17,377 nt of DNA from Gammaproteobacteria bacterium (GTDB lineage Bacteria > Pseudomonadota > Gammaproteobacteria > Immundisolibacterales > Immundisolibacteraceae), in NCBI GenBank assembly GCA_003526065.1, contig DQBD01000277.1, positions 1 through 17,377 on the forward strand, in the 5' to 3' direction. Below are positions 7,530 through 14,131 of this stretch, piece after piece. The notes beneath the pieces are model-generated. The model was given only the letters and a program-made list of their open reading frames with translations. It had not been told where the DNA came from and did not search any database. The position numbers and the translations under genes were made by a program. Every line of letters starts with the position of its first letter. The first letter of the stretch is position 1.

Positions 7530-9304
7530 ACGCCACCTGCTTGCGGAAGGGTGAGGATGGATTTCTGCATGTCCCAGGCGCCGGTCGGGCAGCGCTCGGC
7601 GCAGAAACCGCAGTGCAGGCACACGTCCTCGTCCTTGACCATGACACGCCCGGTGGCTACCGGGTCCGATACGTACAGCGGCTGGTCGAGGTTGTGCGCC
7701 GGCGCCATCAGGCGGGTGCGCAGGTCGGTCTCGTCGCCGTTCTCGGTGAAGGTGATGCAGTCCTCGGGACAGATGTCCACGCAGGCGTCACACTCGATGC
7801 ACAGCTGTTCGGTGAACACGGTCTGCACGTCGCAGTTCAGGCACCGCGCTGCTTCCTTGTAGGCCAGCTCGGCGTCGAAGCCCAGTTCCACCTCGACCTT
7901 GATGTTCTTCAGCGTCTTGAACTTGTCCGCGTGCGGCACGGCGAAGCGCTGCTCCGCCGAGAAGGCGTTGCCGTAGCTCCAGTCGTGCAGGCCCATCTTC
8001 TGGCTGACCAGGTTGACCCCGGCTGCCGGGCGGTCGGCGTGCAGGTCCTTGCCCTGGCAGAACAGGTCGATGGAAATGGCGGCGGCGTGGCCGTGCGCCA
8101 CCGCCCAGATGATGTTCTTCGGTCCGAAGGCGGCGTCGCCGCCGAAGAACACCTGCGGGTGCGTCGACTGCAGGGTGTCGGTGTCGAGCTTGGGCAGGTC
8201 CCACTGGTCGAACTCGATGCCGACATCGCGCTCGATCCACGGGAACGCGTTTTCCTGGCCGATGGCCATCAGCACGTCGTCGCAGGGAATGAACACCGGC
8301 GGCTCGCCGGTCGGTACCAGCTTGCGTCGGCCACGGTCGTCGTGTTCGGCGCGCATCTTGTCGAACCAGACGCCGGTCAGGCGGCCGTTGTCGACCTCGA
8401 AGGATTTCGGCGCGTGGTAGTCGAGGATGGGGATGCCTTCGTGCATGGCATCTTCCTTCTCCCACGGCGAGGCCTTCATCTCGTCGAAGCCGCTGCGTAC
8501 CGTGACGGTGACCTGCTCGCCGCCCAGGCGCAGCGCGGTGCGGCAGCAATCCATGGCGGTGTTGCCGCCGCCGATCACCACCACGCGCTTGCCGATCGTG
8601 CTGATGTGCTCGAAAGCCACCGAGGCCAGCCAGTCGATGCCGATATGGATGTTGGCGGCGGCTTCGCGCCGGCCGGGGATGTCGAGGTCACGCCCGCGCG
8701 GCGCGCCGGAGCCGACGAACACGGCATCGAAGCCCTGGCCCAGCAGCCAGCCCATGCTCTCGACCGGCTGGCCGAAATGGCACTCGACACCGAAATCGAG
8801 AATACGGTCGACTTCCTCGTCCAGCACCGACTCGGGCAGGCGGAAGGCCGGGATCTGCGTGCGCATGGCACCGCCGCCGCGCCGGTCCTTCTCGTACAGC
8901 ACCACTTCATAACCCAGCGGCAGCAGGTCGCGTGCCACCGCCAGCGACGCCGGTCCGGCGCCGACCAGCGCCACGCGCTTGCCGTTTTTCTGCGTCGGGA
9001 TGGCTGGCAGGTGCGGGCTGATGTCGTCCTTGAAATCGGCTGCCACGCGCTTGAGGCGGCAGATGGCGACGGGCTTGTCCTCGACCCGGCCGCGCCGGCA
9101 GGCCGGCTCGCAGGGGCGGTCGCAGGTACGACCGAGCACGCCCGGAAAGACGTTCGAGAACCAGTTCAGCAGGTACGACTCGGTGTAGCGCCCGGCGGCG
9201 ATCAGCCGGATGTATTCGGGCACGTTGGTATGGGCCGGGCAGGCCCATTGACAGTCGACTACCTTGTGGAAGTGTTGCGGATCGGCGAGGTCGGTTTTTT
9301 TCAA
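7517..9304 (-). CDS. korC: GltD-like FAD/NAD(P)H oxidoreductase with two C-terminal 4Fe-4S sites, electron-transfer subunit KorC
   Basis: A protein of 595 residues from TTG 9304. The N-terminal Fe-S domain of the glutamate synthase small-subunit type has Cys at 18, 22, 61, 65, 69 and 82. An FAD site follows (VALVGAGPASLAVARDL, 111-127), then an NAD(P)H site (VVVIGGGNTAMDCCRTA, 241-257). At the C-terminus are two [4Fe-4S] motifs, CIECDACVDIC (502-512) and CLHCGFCAERC (562-572). Glutamate synthase needs GltB, which is absent; the 13-base overlap with korA points instead to the KorC of a 2-oxoglutarate:NADP+ oxidoreductase, linking KorAB electrons to NADP+. The start is uncertain: TTG 9304 places MKKTDLADP where I expect relatives to begin, but has no clear ribosome site. 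A TTG at 9394 is also in frame, and a good AAGAGGA (9347-9353) precedes a GTC codon. Confidence 0.85.
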   Translation of the reverse strand: MKKTDLADPQHFHKVVDCQWACPAHTNVPEYIRLIAAGRYTESYLLNWFSNVFPGVLGRTCDRPCEPACRRGRVEDKPVAICRLKRVAADFKDDISPHLPAIPTQKNGKRVALVGAGPASLAVARDLLPLGYEVVLYEKDRRGGGAMRTQIPAFRLPESVLDEEVDRILDFGVECHFGQPVESMGWLLGQGFDAVFVGSGAPRGRDLDIPGRREAAANIHIGIDWLASVAFEHISTIGKRVVVIGGGNTAMDCCRTALRLGGEQVTVTVRSGFDEMKASPWEKEDAMHEGIPILDYHAPKSFEVDNGRLTGVWFDKMRAEHDDRGRRKLVPTGEPPVFIPCDDVLMAIGQENAFPWIERDVGIEFDQWDLPKLDTDTLQSTHPQVFFGGDAAFGPKNIIWAVAHGHAAAISIDLFCQGKDLHADRPAAGVNLVSQKMGLHDWSYGNAFSAEQRFAVPHADKFKTLKNIKVEVELGFDAELAYKEAARCLNCDVQTVFTEQLCIECDACVDICPEDCITFTENGDETDLRTRLMAPAHNLDQPLYVSDPVATGRVMVKDEDVCLHCGFCAERCPTGAWDMQKSILTLPQAGGVCRV

Positions 9305-9421
9305 GGACGGAGGCCCGCTGGCACGGCACGGTGGGGGGACGGAAAATCCTCTTATTGAACCACAGCCGCGTGCCCGCGAGTAATACGCGCGCAATGAACG
9401 CCCTGGCTTTTGGCCGTGGCC
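9305..9421. other. Intergenic region between transaldolase and korC
   Basis: These 117 bases separate the transaldolase stop from the preferred korC start, both on the minus strand. They hold a purine-rich AAGAGGA (minus strand, 9347-9353) and two possible TTG starts for korC. I see no convincing -10/-35 pair and no strong terminator, so whether korCAB has its own promoter or is read through from the transaldolase gene is open. Confidence 0.5.
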
Positions 9422-10315
9422 TCAGCCGCTGAAAGCACCCGCGTCGGCGCAGAACGCCTGCATGCCCAGGTCGGTCAGCGGATGGTCGGCCACACCGGCC
9501 AGGATGGCCGCCGGCACGGTCAGGATGTCGGCGCCGGCCAGCAGCATTTCGGACACCTGCGCCGGGTTGCGGATGCTGGCGGCCAGCACTTCGGTGCGGA
9601 TGTCGTAATGGGCGAACACGGTCACGATCTCCTGCACCAGGCGCGAGCCCGCGTCATGGCGCGGGCCGCCGCAGGCGACGTATTCGGTGTTGTGGTGGCG
9701 CGCCGGGTCGCTGGCCTGATAGAGCGCGTTGCCGGGGGTGCCCAGGTCGTCGTCGTGCTTGGCCAGGTAGTCGGCGACCCGGCCCAGGAACGGGCTCACG
9801 CAACTGGCGCCGGCGTTGGCAGCCCAGAACGCCTGCGTGGTGTTGAACACCAGCGTGGCGTTGGTGTGGATGCCGCGCTCCCACAGCGTGCGGATCACCT
9901 TCAGGCCGGTGAACGGGTCGGCGTTCGGGTCGGCCGTGCGGTAGCCGCCCACCGGTACCTTGATGACGGCGTTGTCACCCAGCGCGGCCAGTTCCTGCGC
10001 CTGCTCTAGCATCGGGTCGCAGGCCAGCTCGGTCAGTTCCAGGCTCACCGGGTTCGGCGCCAGCAGCCGCAGGATGTCGGTCAGCAGGGTCTTGGCCTGT
10101 TTCCACGAGGTGGCGCCGGCCCGCTTGAGCAGGGTCGGGTTGGTGGTGACGCCGTTGATGATGCCGGCCCGGTACAGCGGCTCGATGTCGCGGATGTCGG
10201 CGCTGTCGGCGAAGATGCGCGGTGCCCGGCTGGCGGGGTGGCGCTCGTCCCGGATGGGCGGCAGGGCGCGGCGGCGCGGCTGGATCTCGGGGCTGAATTC
10301 GGCGGGCTTGAGCAT
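9422..10315 (-). CDS. tal: Transaldolase (short TalC/fructose-6-phosphate aldolase-like family)
   Basis: The 297-residue protein contains IFADSADIRDIEPLY, GVTTNPTLL, the Schiff-base lysine in NAVIKVPV (Lys119), TNATLVFNTTQAFWAANAGASCVSPFLGR and VLAASIRNPAQVSEMLLAGADILTVP. It transfers dihydroxyacetone units between sugar phosphates in the non-oxidative pentose phosphate pathway. It is longer than the roughly 220-residue TalC/FSA enzymes: about 30 extra residues precede the first strand, and there are insertions near 124-137 and 190-222. I chose ATG 10315, preceded by GGAAA; a GTG at 10327 lies just upstream. It is transcribed divergently from the Rieske operon and in the same direction as korCAB, 117 bases away. 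Specificity (transaldolase or F6P aldolase) cannot be settled here. Confidence 0.88.
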   Translation of the reverse strand: MLKPAEFSPEIQPRRRALPPIRDERHPASRAPRIFADSADIRDIEPLYRAGIINGVTTNPTLLKRAGATSWKQAKTLLTDILRLLAPNPVSLELTELACDPMLEQAQELAALGDNAVIKVPVGGYRTADPNADPFTGLKVIRTLWERGIHTNATLVFNTTQAFWAANAGASCVSPFLGRVADYLAKHDDDLGTPGNALYQASDPARHHNTEYVACGGPRHDAGSRLVQEIVTVFAHYDIRTEVLAASIRNPAQVSEMLLAGADILTVPAAILAGVADHPLTDLGMQAFCADAGAFSG

Positions 10316-10369
10316 GGCGTTTTCCACGGTTCGCGAAGGCGCGATTCTAGCAATGCTGCCGGCGCGGTT

Positions 10370-10387
10370 CCGCCAGGGCGCTGGCGG
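10370..10387. repeat. GC-rich hairpin, 7-bp stem
   Basis: CCGCCAG, loop GGCG, CTGGCGG forms a perfect 7-bp stem in the divergent tal/dioxygenase intergenic region. The same stem occurs at 34-55. Confidence 0.55.
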
Positions 10388-10413
10388 CGCCGCGCTTCCG
10401 GGCAGCGTGGATT

Positions 10414-10465
10414 TGCGCGTAAAGTTAACGACTGATCAACACGCGCAGGCATGCTTGGCGCCTGC
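10414..10465. promoter_or_regulatory. Candidate operator and control region of the dioxygenase operon
   Basis: The arms TGCGCGT (10414-10420) and ACGCGCA (10441-10447) form a perfect 7-bp inverted repeat around an AT-richer spacer. The spacer holds GTTAAC (10424-10429) and TGATCA (10433-10438), together an imperfect GTT...AAC dyad. A second perfect repeat, GCAGGC (10445-10450) and GCCTGC (10460-10465), overlaps the right arm and ends 3 bases before the ribosome site. No convincing sigma-70 promoter is apparent. The symmetric spacing suggests a binding site for a dimeric regulator, but no regulator gene lies in the window. Confidence 0.4.
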
Positions 10466-10467
10466 TC

Positions 10468-10473
10468 AGGAGA
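10468..10473 (+). promoter_or_regulatory. Ribosome binding site of the Rieske alpha gene
   Basis: AGGAGA, 6 bases before ATG 10480. It fixes the start of the dioxygenase operon. Confidence 0.75.
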
Positions 10474-10479
10474 CGCTTC

Positions 10480-11775
10480 ATGAACACCCCCCGCGAGACC
10501 GGTCTCGGCGGCACGCATTTCATTCGTATCGACCCGGATCGTTGTGAATTTCTGGTGCCGCGCTGGGCGTTTACCGACCCCGCCGTGCTGGACAAGGAGC
10601 GCGCGGAAATCTTCGGGCGCTGCTGGCTGTACGCGGGTCATGCGTCGGAGATTCCCAAGGCAGGCGATTTCGTCGCGCGCAAGGTAGGTGGCCGGCAGCT
10701 GTTCCTGTGGCGGGCCGATGACGGCGCGGTGAAGGTGTACTTCAACACCTGCACCCATCGGGGGGCCATGGTGTGCCGCGAGAAGCAGGGCAACGCCAAG
10801 CGCCTGACCTGCCCGTACCACGGCTGGACGTTCGATAGCCACGGCGGCATGGTCGAGCAGCCCGGCGCCAGCGGCTTTCCGGACGGGTTCTTCGACAACG
10901 GCGCCAAGAACCTGGTGTCGCCGGCACAGGTCGATGTCTACCGTGACTTCATCTTCGTCAATTTCGACCCCACCGCCGGTGACCTGACAAGCTACCTGGC
11001 CGGCGCCACCGAGTATCTGGACCTGGTGGCCGACCAGGGCGAGCACGGCATGGAAGTGACGCCGGGCGAGCAGGTGTACTCCATGCGCGCCAACTGGAAG
11101 TTGCTGTACGAGAACAGCGCCGACGGCTATCACGCCATTACCGCGCATGCCTCGTACTTCGACTATCTGCGTGCCACCGTGGGCGTGTTTCGCGAGGACT
11201 TCAACCCGCACGATGTCGGCGGCGGCGGCCGCAGCCTGGGCAACGGTCATGCGGTCATCGAGTACCAGGCGCCGTGGGGCCGACCGGTGGCGCAGTGGGT
11301 GCCGCAGTGGGGGGACTCGGGCAAGCAGGAGGTCGCCCGTGTCAAGGCGGAGCTGGTGGCGCGCCTGGGCGAGCAGCGGGCCGACCGGGTGGCGAACTGG
11401 AACCGCAACATCCTGATTTTTCCGAACCTGATCATCAACGACATCATGGGGCTGACCGTGCGCAGCTTCCAGCCGGTCACGCCGGGCTACCTGGAGGTCA
11501 ACGCGGTGTCGCTGGCGCCACGCGGCGAGCACCCGGAAATGCGCGCCTGGCGGCAATACAACTTCAACGAGTTCCTCGGCCCGGCGGGCTTCGCCACGCC
11601 GGACGACGTGGAAATGCTCGAGCTGTGCCAGCAGGCCTATCAGAACATGCCGGAAGTCGGCTGGAACGACATTTCCAAGGGCATGAACCGGCCGGACAAC
11701 AACCAGGGCGATGACGAGTTGCAGATGCGCTCGTTCTGGATCCGCTGGGACGAGCTCATGGGCGCTGCGCGCTGA
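10480..11775 (+). CDS. Rieske non-haem iron ring-hydroxylating dioxygenase, alpha (catalytic) subunit
   Basis: The 431-residue protein has the usual length for the large subunit of an aromatic-ring dioxygenase. The Rieske [2Fe-2S] motif is complete: Cys91-X-His93 and Cys111-X2-His114 (CTH, CPYHGW). The mononuclear iron site follows in ENSADGYHAITAH, with His218 and His223 and the bridging Asp215; the third ligand is probably Asp375 or Asp376 (PDDVEM). It should add both atoms of O2 to an aromatic ring to give a cis-dihydrodiol. It is first in an operon with the beta subunit, an extradiol dioxygenase and an SDR. No dedicated reductase or ferredoxin accompanies it. The gene set resembles the p-cumate (cmt) and biphenyl types, but the substrate cannot be assigned from sequence alone. 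Confidence 0.93.
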   Translation: MNTPRETGLGGTHFIRIDPDRCEFLVPRWAFTDPAVLDKERAEIFGRCWLYAGHASEIPKAGDFVARKVGGRQLFLWRADDGAVKVYFNTCTHRGAMVCREKQGNAKRLTCPYHGWTFDSHGGMVEQPGASGFPDGFFDNGAKNLVSPAQVDVYRDFIFVNFDPTAGDLTSYLAGATEYLDLVADQGEHGMEVTPGEQVYSMRANWKLLYENSADGYHAITAHASYFDYLRATVGVFREDFNPHDVGGGGRSLGNGHAVIEYQAPWGRPVAQWVPQWGDSGKQEVARVKAELVARLGEQRADRVANWNRNILIFPNLIINDIMGLTVRSFQPVTPGYLEVNAVSLAPRGEHPEMRAWRQYNFNEFLGPAGFATPDDVEMLELCQQAYQNMPEVGWNDISKGMNRPDNNQGDDELQMRSFWIRWDELMGAAR

Positions 11776-11799
11776 ACCCGACTCACAAGGAACATGACG

Positions 11800-12282
11800 A
11801 TGGCACTGCTGACCCGGGCCGAGGTGGAGGACTTCCTCTACCACGAGGCGGCCCTGCTGGACGACTGGAAAACCATGGAGTGGTCCGCGCTGTTCACCGA
11901 GGACTGCGAGTACCTGGTGCCCCCCACCGACCTGCCGGATGCCGACAAGAACGCCGCCTTGTTCATCATCAACGATGACCACCACCGCCTGGTGCAGCGC
12001 GCCAAGCGCCTGACCCGGCGCACCGCGCACGTGGAGTTTCCGCATTCCAAGATGCGGCACACCATCCACAACGTGCGCATCCTGGAGCAGGACGAACACG
12101 GCGTGACGGTGGCCAGCAACCAGGTGGTCTACCGCGCCAAGCGGCAGAACCTCGACACGTTCGTGTGTCACACCGTGCACAAGCTGGTGCGCACCGCGGA
12201 CGGCCTTCGCATCAAGAGCAAGCGGGTGATGCTGGACATCGACGGCCTGCGCCCGCACGGCATGATCAGCGGCATTCTGTGA
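11800..12282 (+). CDS. Ring-hydroxylating dioxygenase, beta (small) subunit
   Basis: A protein of 160 residues of the SnoaL/NTF2-like fold family of dioxygenase small subunits. LTRAEVEDFLYHEAALLDDW, WSALFTEDCEYLVP, RRTAHVEFPHSKMRHTIHNVRI and the C-terminal RIKSKRVMLDIDGL are typical. The beta subunit stabilises the alpha3beta3 hexamer. I chose ATG 11800 because AAGGA at 11787-11791 is then 8 bases away; ATG 11794 would leave only 2. It lies 24 bases after the alpha gene and 26 before the extradiol gene, so one transcript is likely. Confidence 0.92.
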   Translation: MALLTRAEVEDFLYHEAALLDDWKTMEWSALFTEDCEYLVPPTDLPDADKNAALFIINDDHHRLVQRAKRLTRRTAHVEFPHSKMRHTIHNVRILEQDEHGVTVASNQVVYRAKRQNLDTFVCHTVHKLVRTADGLRIKSKRVMLDIDGLRPHGMISGIL

Positions 12283-12308
12283 GCGCCGCTGCCACCGAGG
12301 AGAGACCC

Positions 12309-13220
12309 ATGTTCCGTTACAAGAAGCTCGGCTATGTCGCGCTCAACGTGAGCGACCTGGCGCGGTCGGTGCCGTTCTACCGCGACATCGTCGGCCTGCA
12401 GCTGAACGAGCAGACCGACGACGGCACGGCCTTTTTCGCCTGCAGTGCCGATCACCACAACGTGGTCCTGTATGAGGGCGGCGAGCCGGGCCTGAAGCGC
12501 GTCGGCTGGGAGATGGAGCAGCCCGAGGAACTCGACCGCCTGTACGAGCACCTGCAGGCGGCCGGTTTGAAGCCGGCGTTCGTTTCGCCGGACGAATGCC
12601 GGGCGCTGCGCCAGCAACGCACGCTGCGCATCCGCGAGCCGTTCAGTGGCCTGACCTTCGAGTTTTACGAGGGTCAGCTCGAGCGTGGCAGCACGTATAC
12701 GCCGACCGTCACCAACATCGCCCGGCTGGGACACGTGGTGCTGAACCTCGAGCGCTGGCCGGAAGCGGTCAAGTTCTTCAAGGAAACACTCAACTTCCGC
12801 ACCTCGGACTACGTCGACGGTTTCATCGCCTTCATGCGCTGCTTCCCGAACCCGTACCACCACTCGCTGGGTATCGGCAACGCGGCCGCCACGCGCAAGG
12901 AGCCGGGGCTGAACCACGTCAATTTCATGGTCACGGACATCGACGACATCGGCCGCGCGCTCACGCGCGTCAAGCGCCACGATGTGCCGATCGTGTTCGG
13001 TCCGGGCCGGCATCCGCCGTCGGGCAGCATCTTCCTGTATTTCCTGGACCCGGACGGCATGACGCTCGAGTACAGCTACGGCATGGAGGAGTTTCCGGAA
13101 GAACGCCCGCGCAAGGCCCGCGTGCTGGAGGCCCGGCCGGATTCGCTCGACTACTGGGGCAACGTGCCCGACCCACGGTTCGCCTCCACCGGCCGTTTCG
13201 AGCCGGCGACGGAGGACTGA
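12309..13220 (+). CDS. Type I extradiol ring-cleavage dioxygenase (two-domain VOC family, BphC-like)
   Basis: The 303-residue protein has two vicinal-oxygen-chelate domains. The N-terminal one (about 1-130) opens LGYVALNVSDLARSVPFYRDIVG; the C-terminal one opens LGHVVLNLERWPEAVKFFKE. The iron ligands of the BphC family are all present: His142 (GHVVLN), His203 (NHVNFMV) and Glu254 (LEYSYG). The supporting residues His185 (YHHSL), His235 (GRHPP) and Tyr244 (LYFLDPDG) are also there, so the active site looks intact. It should open a catechol ring next to the hydroxyls with O2. AGGAGAG at 12298-12304 supports ATG 12309. It ends 2 bases before the SDR gene. A 2,3-dihydroxybiphenyl-, catechol- or carboxycatechol-type substrate is possible. 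Confidence 0.9.
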   Translation: MFRYKKLGYVALNVSDLARSVPFYRDIVGLQLNEQTDDGTAFFACSADHHNVVLYEGGEPGLKRVGWEMEQPEELDRLYEHLQAAGLKPAFVSPDECRALRQQRTLRIREPFSGLTFEFYEGQLERGSTYTPTVTNIARLGHVVLNLERWPEAVKFFKETLNFRTSDYVDGFIAFMRCFPNPYHHSLGIGNAAATRKEPGLNHVNFMVTDIDDIGRALTRVKRHDVPIVFGPGRHPPSGSIFLYFLDPDGMTLEYSYGMEEFPEERPRKARVLEARPDSLDYWGNVPDPRFASTGRFEPATED

Positions 13221-13222
13221 GC

Positions 13223-13993
13223 GTGGAGTCGAATGCCAAGCTGCACGGCGGCCGGGCCGCCATCGTCAGCGGCGCGGCCAAGGGCATCGGCCGCGCCATC
13301 GCCCGCGAGCTGGCGCGCGACGGTGCCAGCCTGCTGCTGGCGGACATGGACGGTGACACGCTGCACGCCACGGCCGAGGCCATCGCCGCCGAACACGGCG
13401 TGCGTGCAGTCTGTCATGTGGCGGACCTGGCCACCGAGGCGGCCAACCAGGCCATGGCGCAGGCCGCGCTGGACGCCTTCGGGCGTGTCGATATCCTGGT
13501 CAACAACGCCGGCGGGGGGGTGATCAAGCCGTTCCTGGAACACACGCCCGAAACCCTGCACACCACCATCGACCGCAATCTGTGGACCGTGCTGTGGGCC
13601 AGCCGCGTGGTGCTGCCGATCATGCTGCGTCAGGGCTACGGGCGCATGGTGAACATCGGCGCCGATTCGGTGCGCAACGGCCTGTGGGATCACGCCGCGT
13701 ACAACGCCGCCAAGGGCGGTGTGCACGGCCTGACCACCGGTCTGGCGCGCGAGTTCGCCGCCCACGACATCACCTTCAACACCGTCGCCCCGTGCGCCGT
13801 GCGCACCGAGCAGGTGGATGCACTGGCGCAGGCGCATCCGCAACTGATGGACAAGTTCGTCAGCGTCATCCCCAAGGGTCGGCCGGGCGAGATGCACGAA
13901 GTGGCGGCGGTGGTGAGTTTCCTGGCGTCGGAAAAGGCCTCGTTCGTGACCGGTCAGGTGATCAGCGTCAACGGCGGCAGCACCATGCTCTGA
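13223..13993 (+). CDS. Short-chain dehydrogenase/reductase, probable cis-dihydrodiol dehydrogenase
   Basis: A 256-residue classical SDR. The nucleotide motif is SGAAKGIG near the N-terminus, an acidic residue in LLLADMDGD suggests NAD+ over NADP+, and NNAG and the active-site pair Tyr160-X3-Lys164 follow. The expected catalytic Ser, 13 residues before the Tyr, is Ala147; Ser149 lies two residues later (NIGADSVRNGLWDHAAYNAAK). From its place in the operon it should oxidise the cis-dihydrodiol made by the Rieske enzyme to the catechol used by the extradiol dioxygenase. The start is GTG 13223, 2 bases after the previous stop, with GGAGG 7 bases upstream inside the preceding gene. Another dehydrogenase role, acting on a side-chain alcohol or hydroxyacyl-CoA, remains possible. 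Confidence 0.88.
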   Translation: MESNAKLHGGRAAIVSGAAKGIGRAIARELARDGASLLLADMDGDTLHATAEAIAAEHGVRAVCHVADLATEAANQAMAQAALDAFGRVDILVNNAGGGVIKPFLEHTPETLHTTIDRNLWTVLWASRVVLPIMLRQGYGRMVNIGADSVRNGLWDHAAYNAAKGGVHGLTTGLAREFAAHDITFNTVAPCAVRTEQVDALAQAHPQLMDKFVSVIPKGRPGEMHEVAAVVSFLASEKASFVTGQVISVNGGSTML

Positions 13994-13998
13994 CACGG

Positions 13999-14015
13999 CG
14001 CCGATCGACTCGGCG
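13999..14015 (+). terminator. Possible terminator of the dioxygenase operon
   Basis: CGCCGA, loop TCGAC, TCGGCG makes a 6-bp stem only 5 bases after the SDR stop, followed by TTCT. The T-tract is short, so this is a weak intrinsic terminator at best. Confidence 0.35.
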
Positions 14016-14019
14016 TTCT

Positions 14020-14090
14020 GGCGCCCCGGCGTGCAGTGCCGGCGGGGCGCCCTCCACCGGGCGCGCCCGGTGTGGCAAAAACGTGCGTTT
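14020..14090. terminator. Hairpin-rich convergent terminator region
   Basis: The convergent genes end on either side of this stretch. It holds a stem pairing GGCGCCCCG (14020-14028) with CGGGGCGCC (14043-14051). Next comes a perfect 18-base palindrome, CACCGGGCGCGCCCGGTG (14055-14072), then a small AAACG-TG-CGTTT hairpin (14079-14090). On the minus strand this last hairpin ends in a run of Ts (about 14077-14081), which could end the ketopantoate-reductase-family transcript. Confidence 0.4.
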
Positions 14091-14131
14091 CAGTGCCCCC
14101 GGCCAGCAAGCGTGCCGGTTGGCGCGGCGGC

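Noticed and set aside
7517..9304. Annotation of korC as glutamate synthase small subunit (gltD)
   Set aside because: There is no large subunit gene nearby, two extra C-terminal 4Fe-4S motifs are present, and the gene overlaps korA; KorC fits better.
7541..9358. 605-residue + strand open frame opposite korC
   Set aside because: Long open antisense frames are common in GC-rich DNA. The protein has no recognisable motifs, while the minus strand carries complete Fe-S, FAD and NAD(P)H motifs.
10081..12258. 725-residue minus-strand open frame opposite the dioxygenase subunits and across the control region
   Set aside because: It overlaps the tal start and the whole alpha and beta genes; the translation has no family signature.
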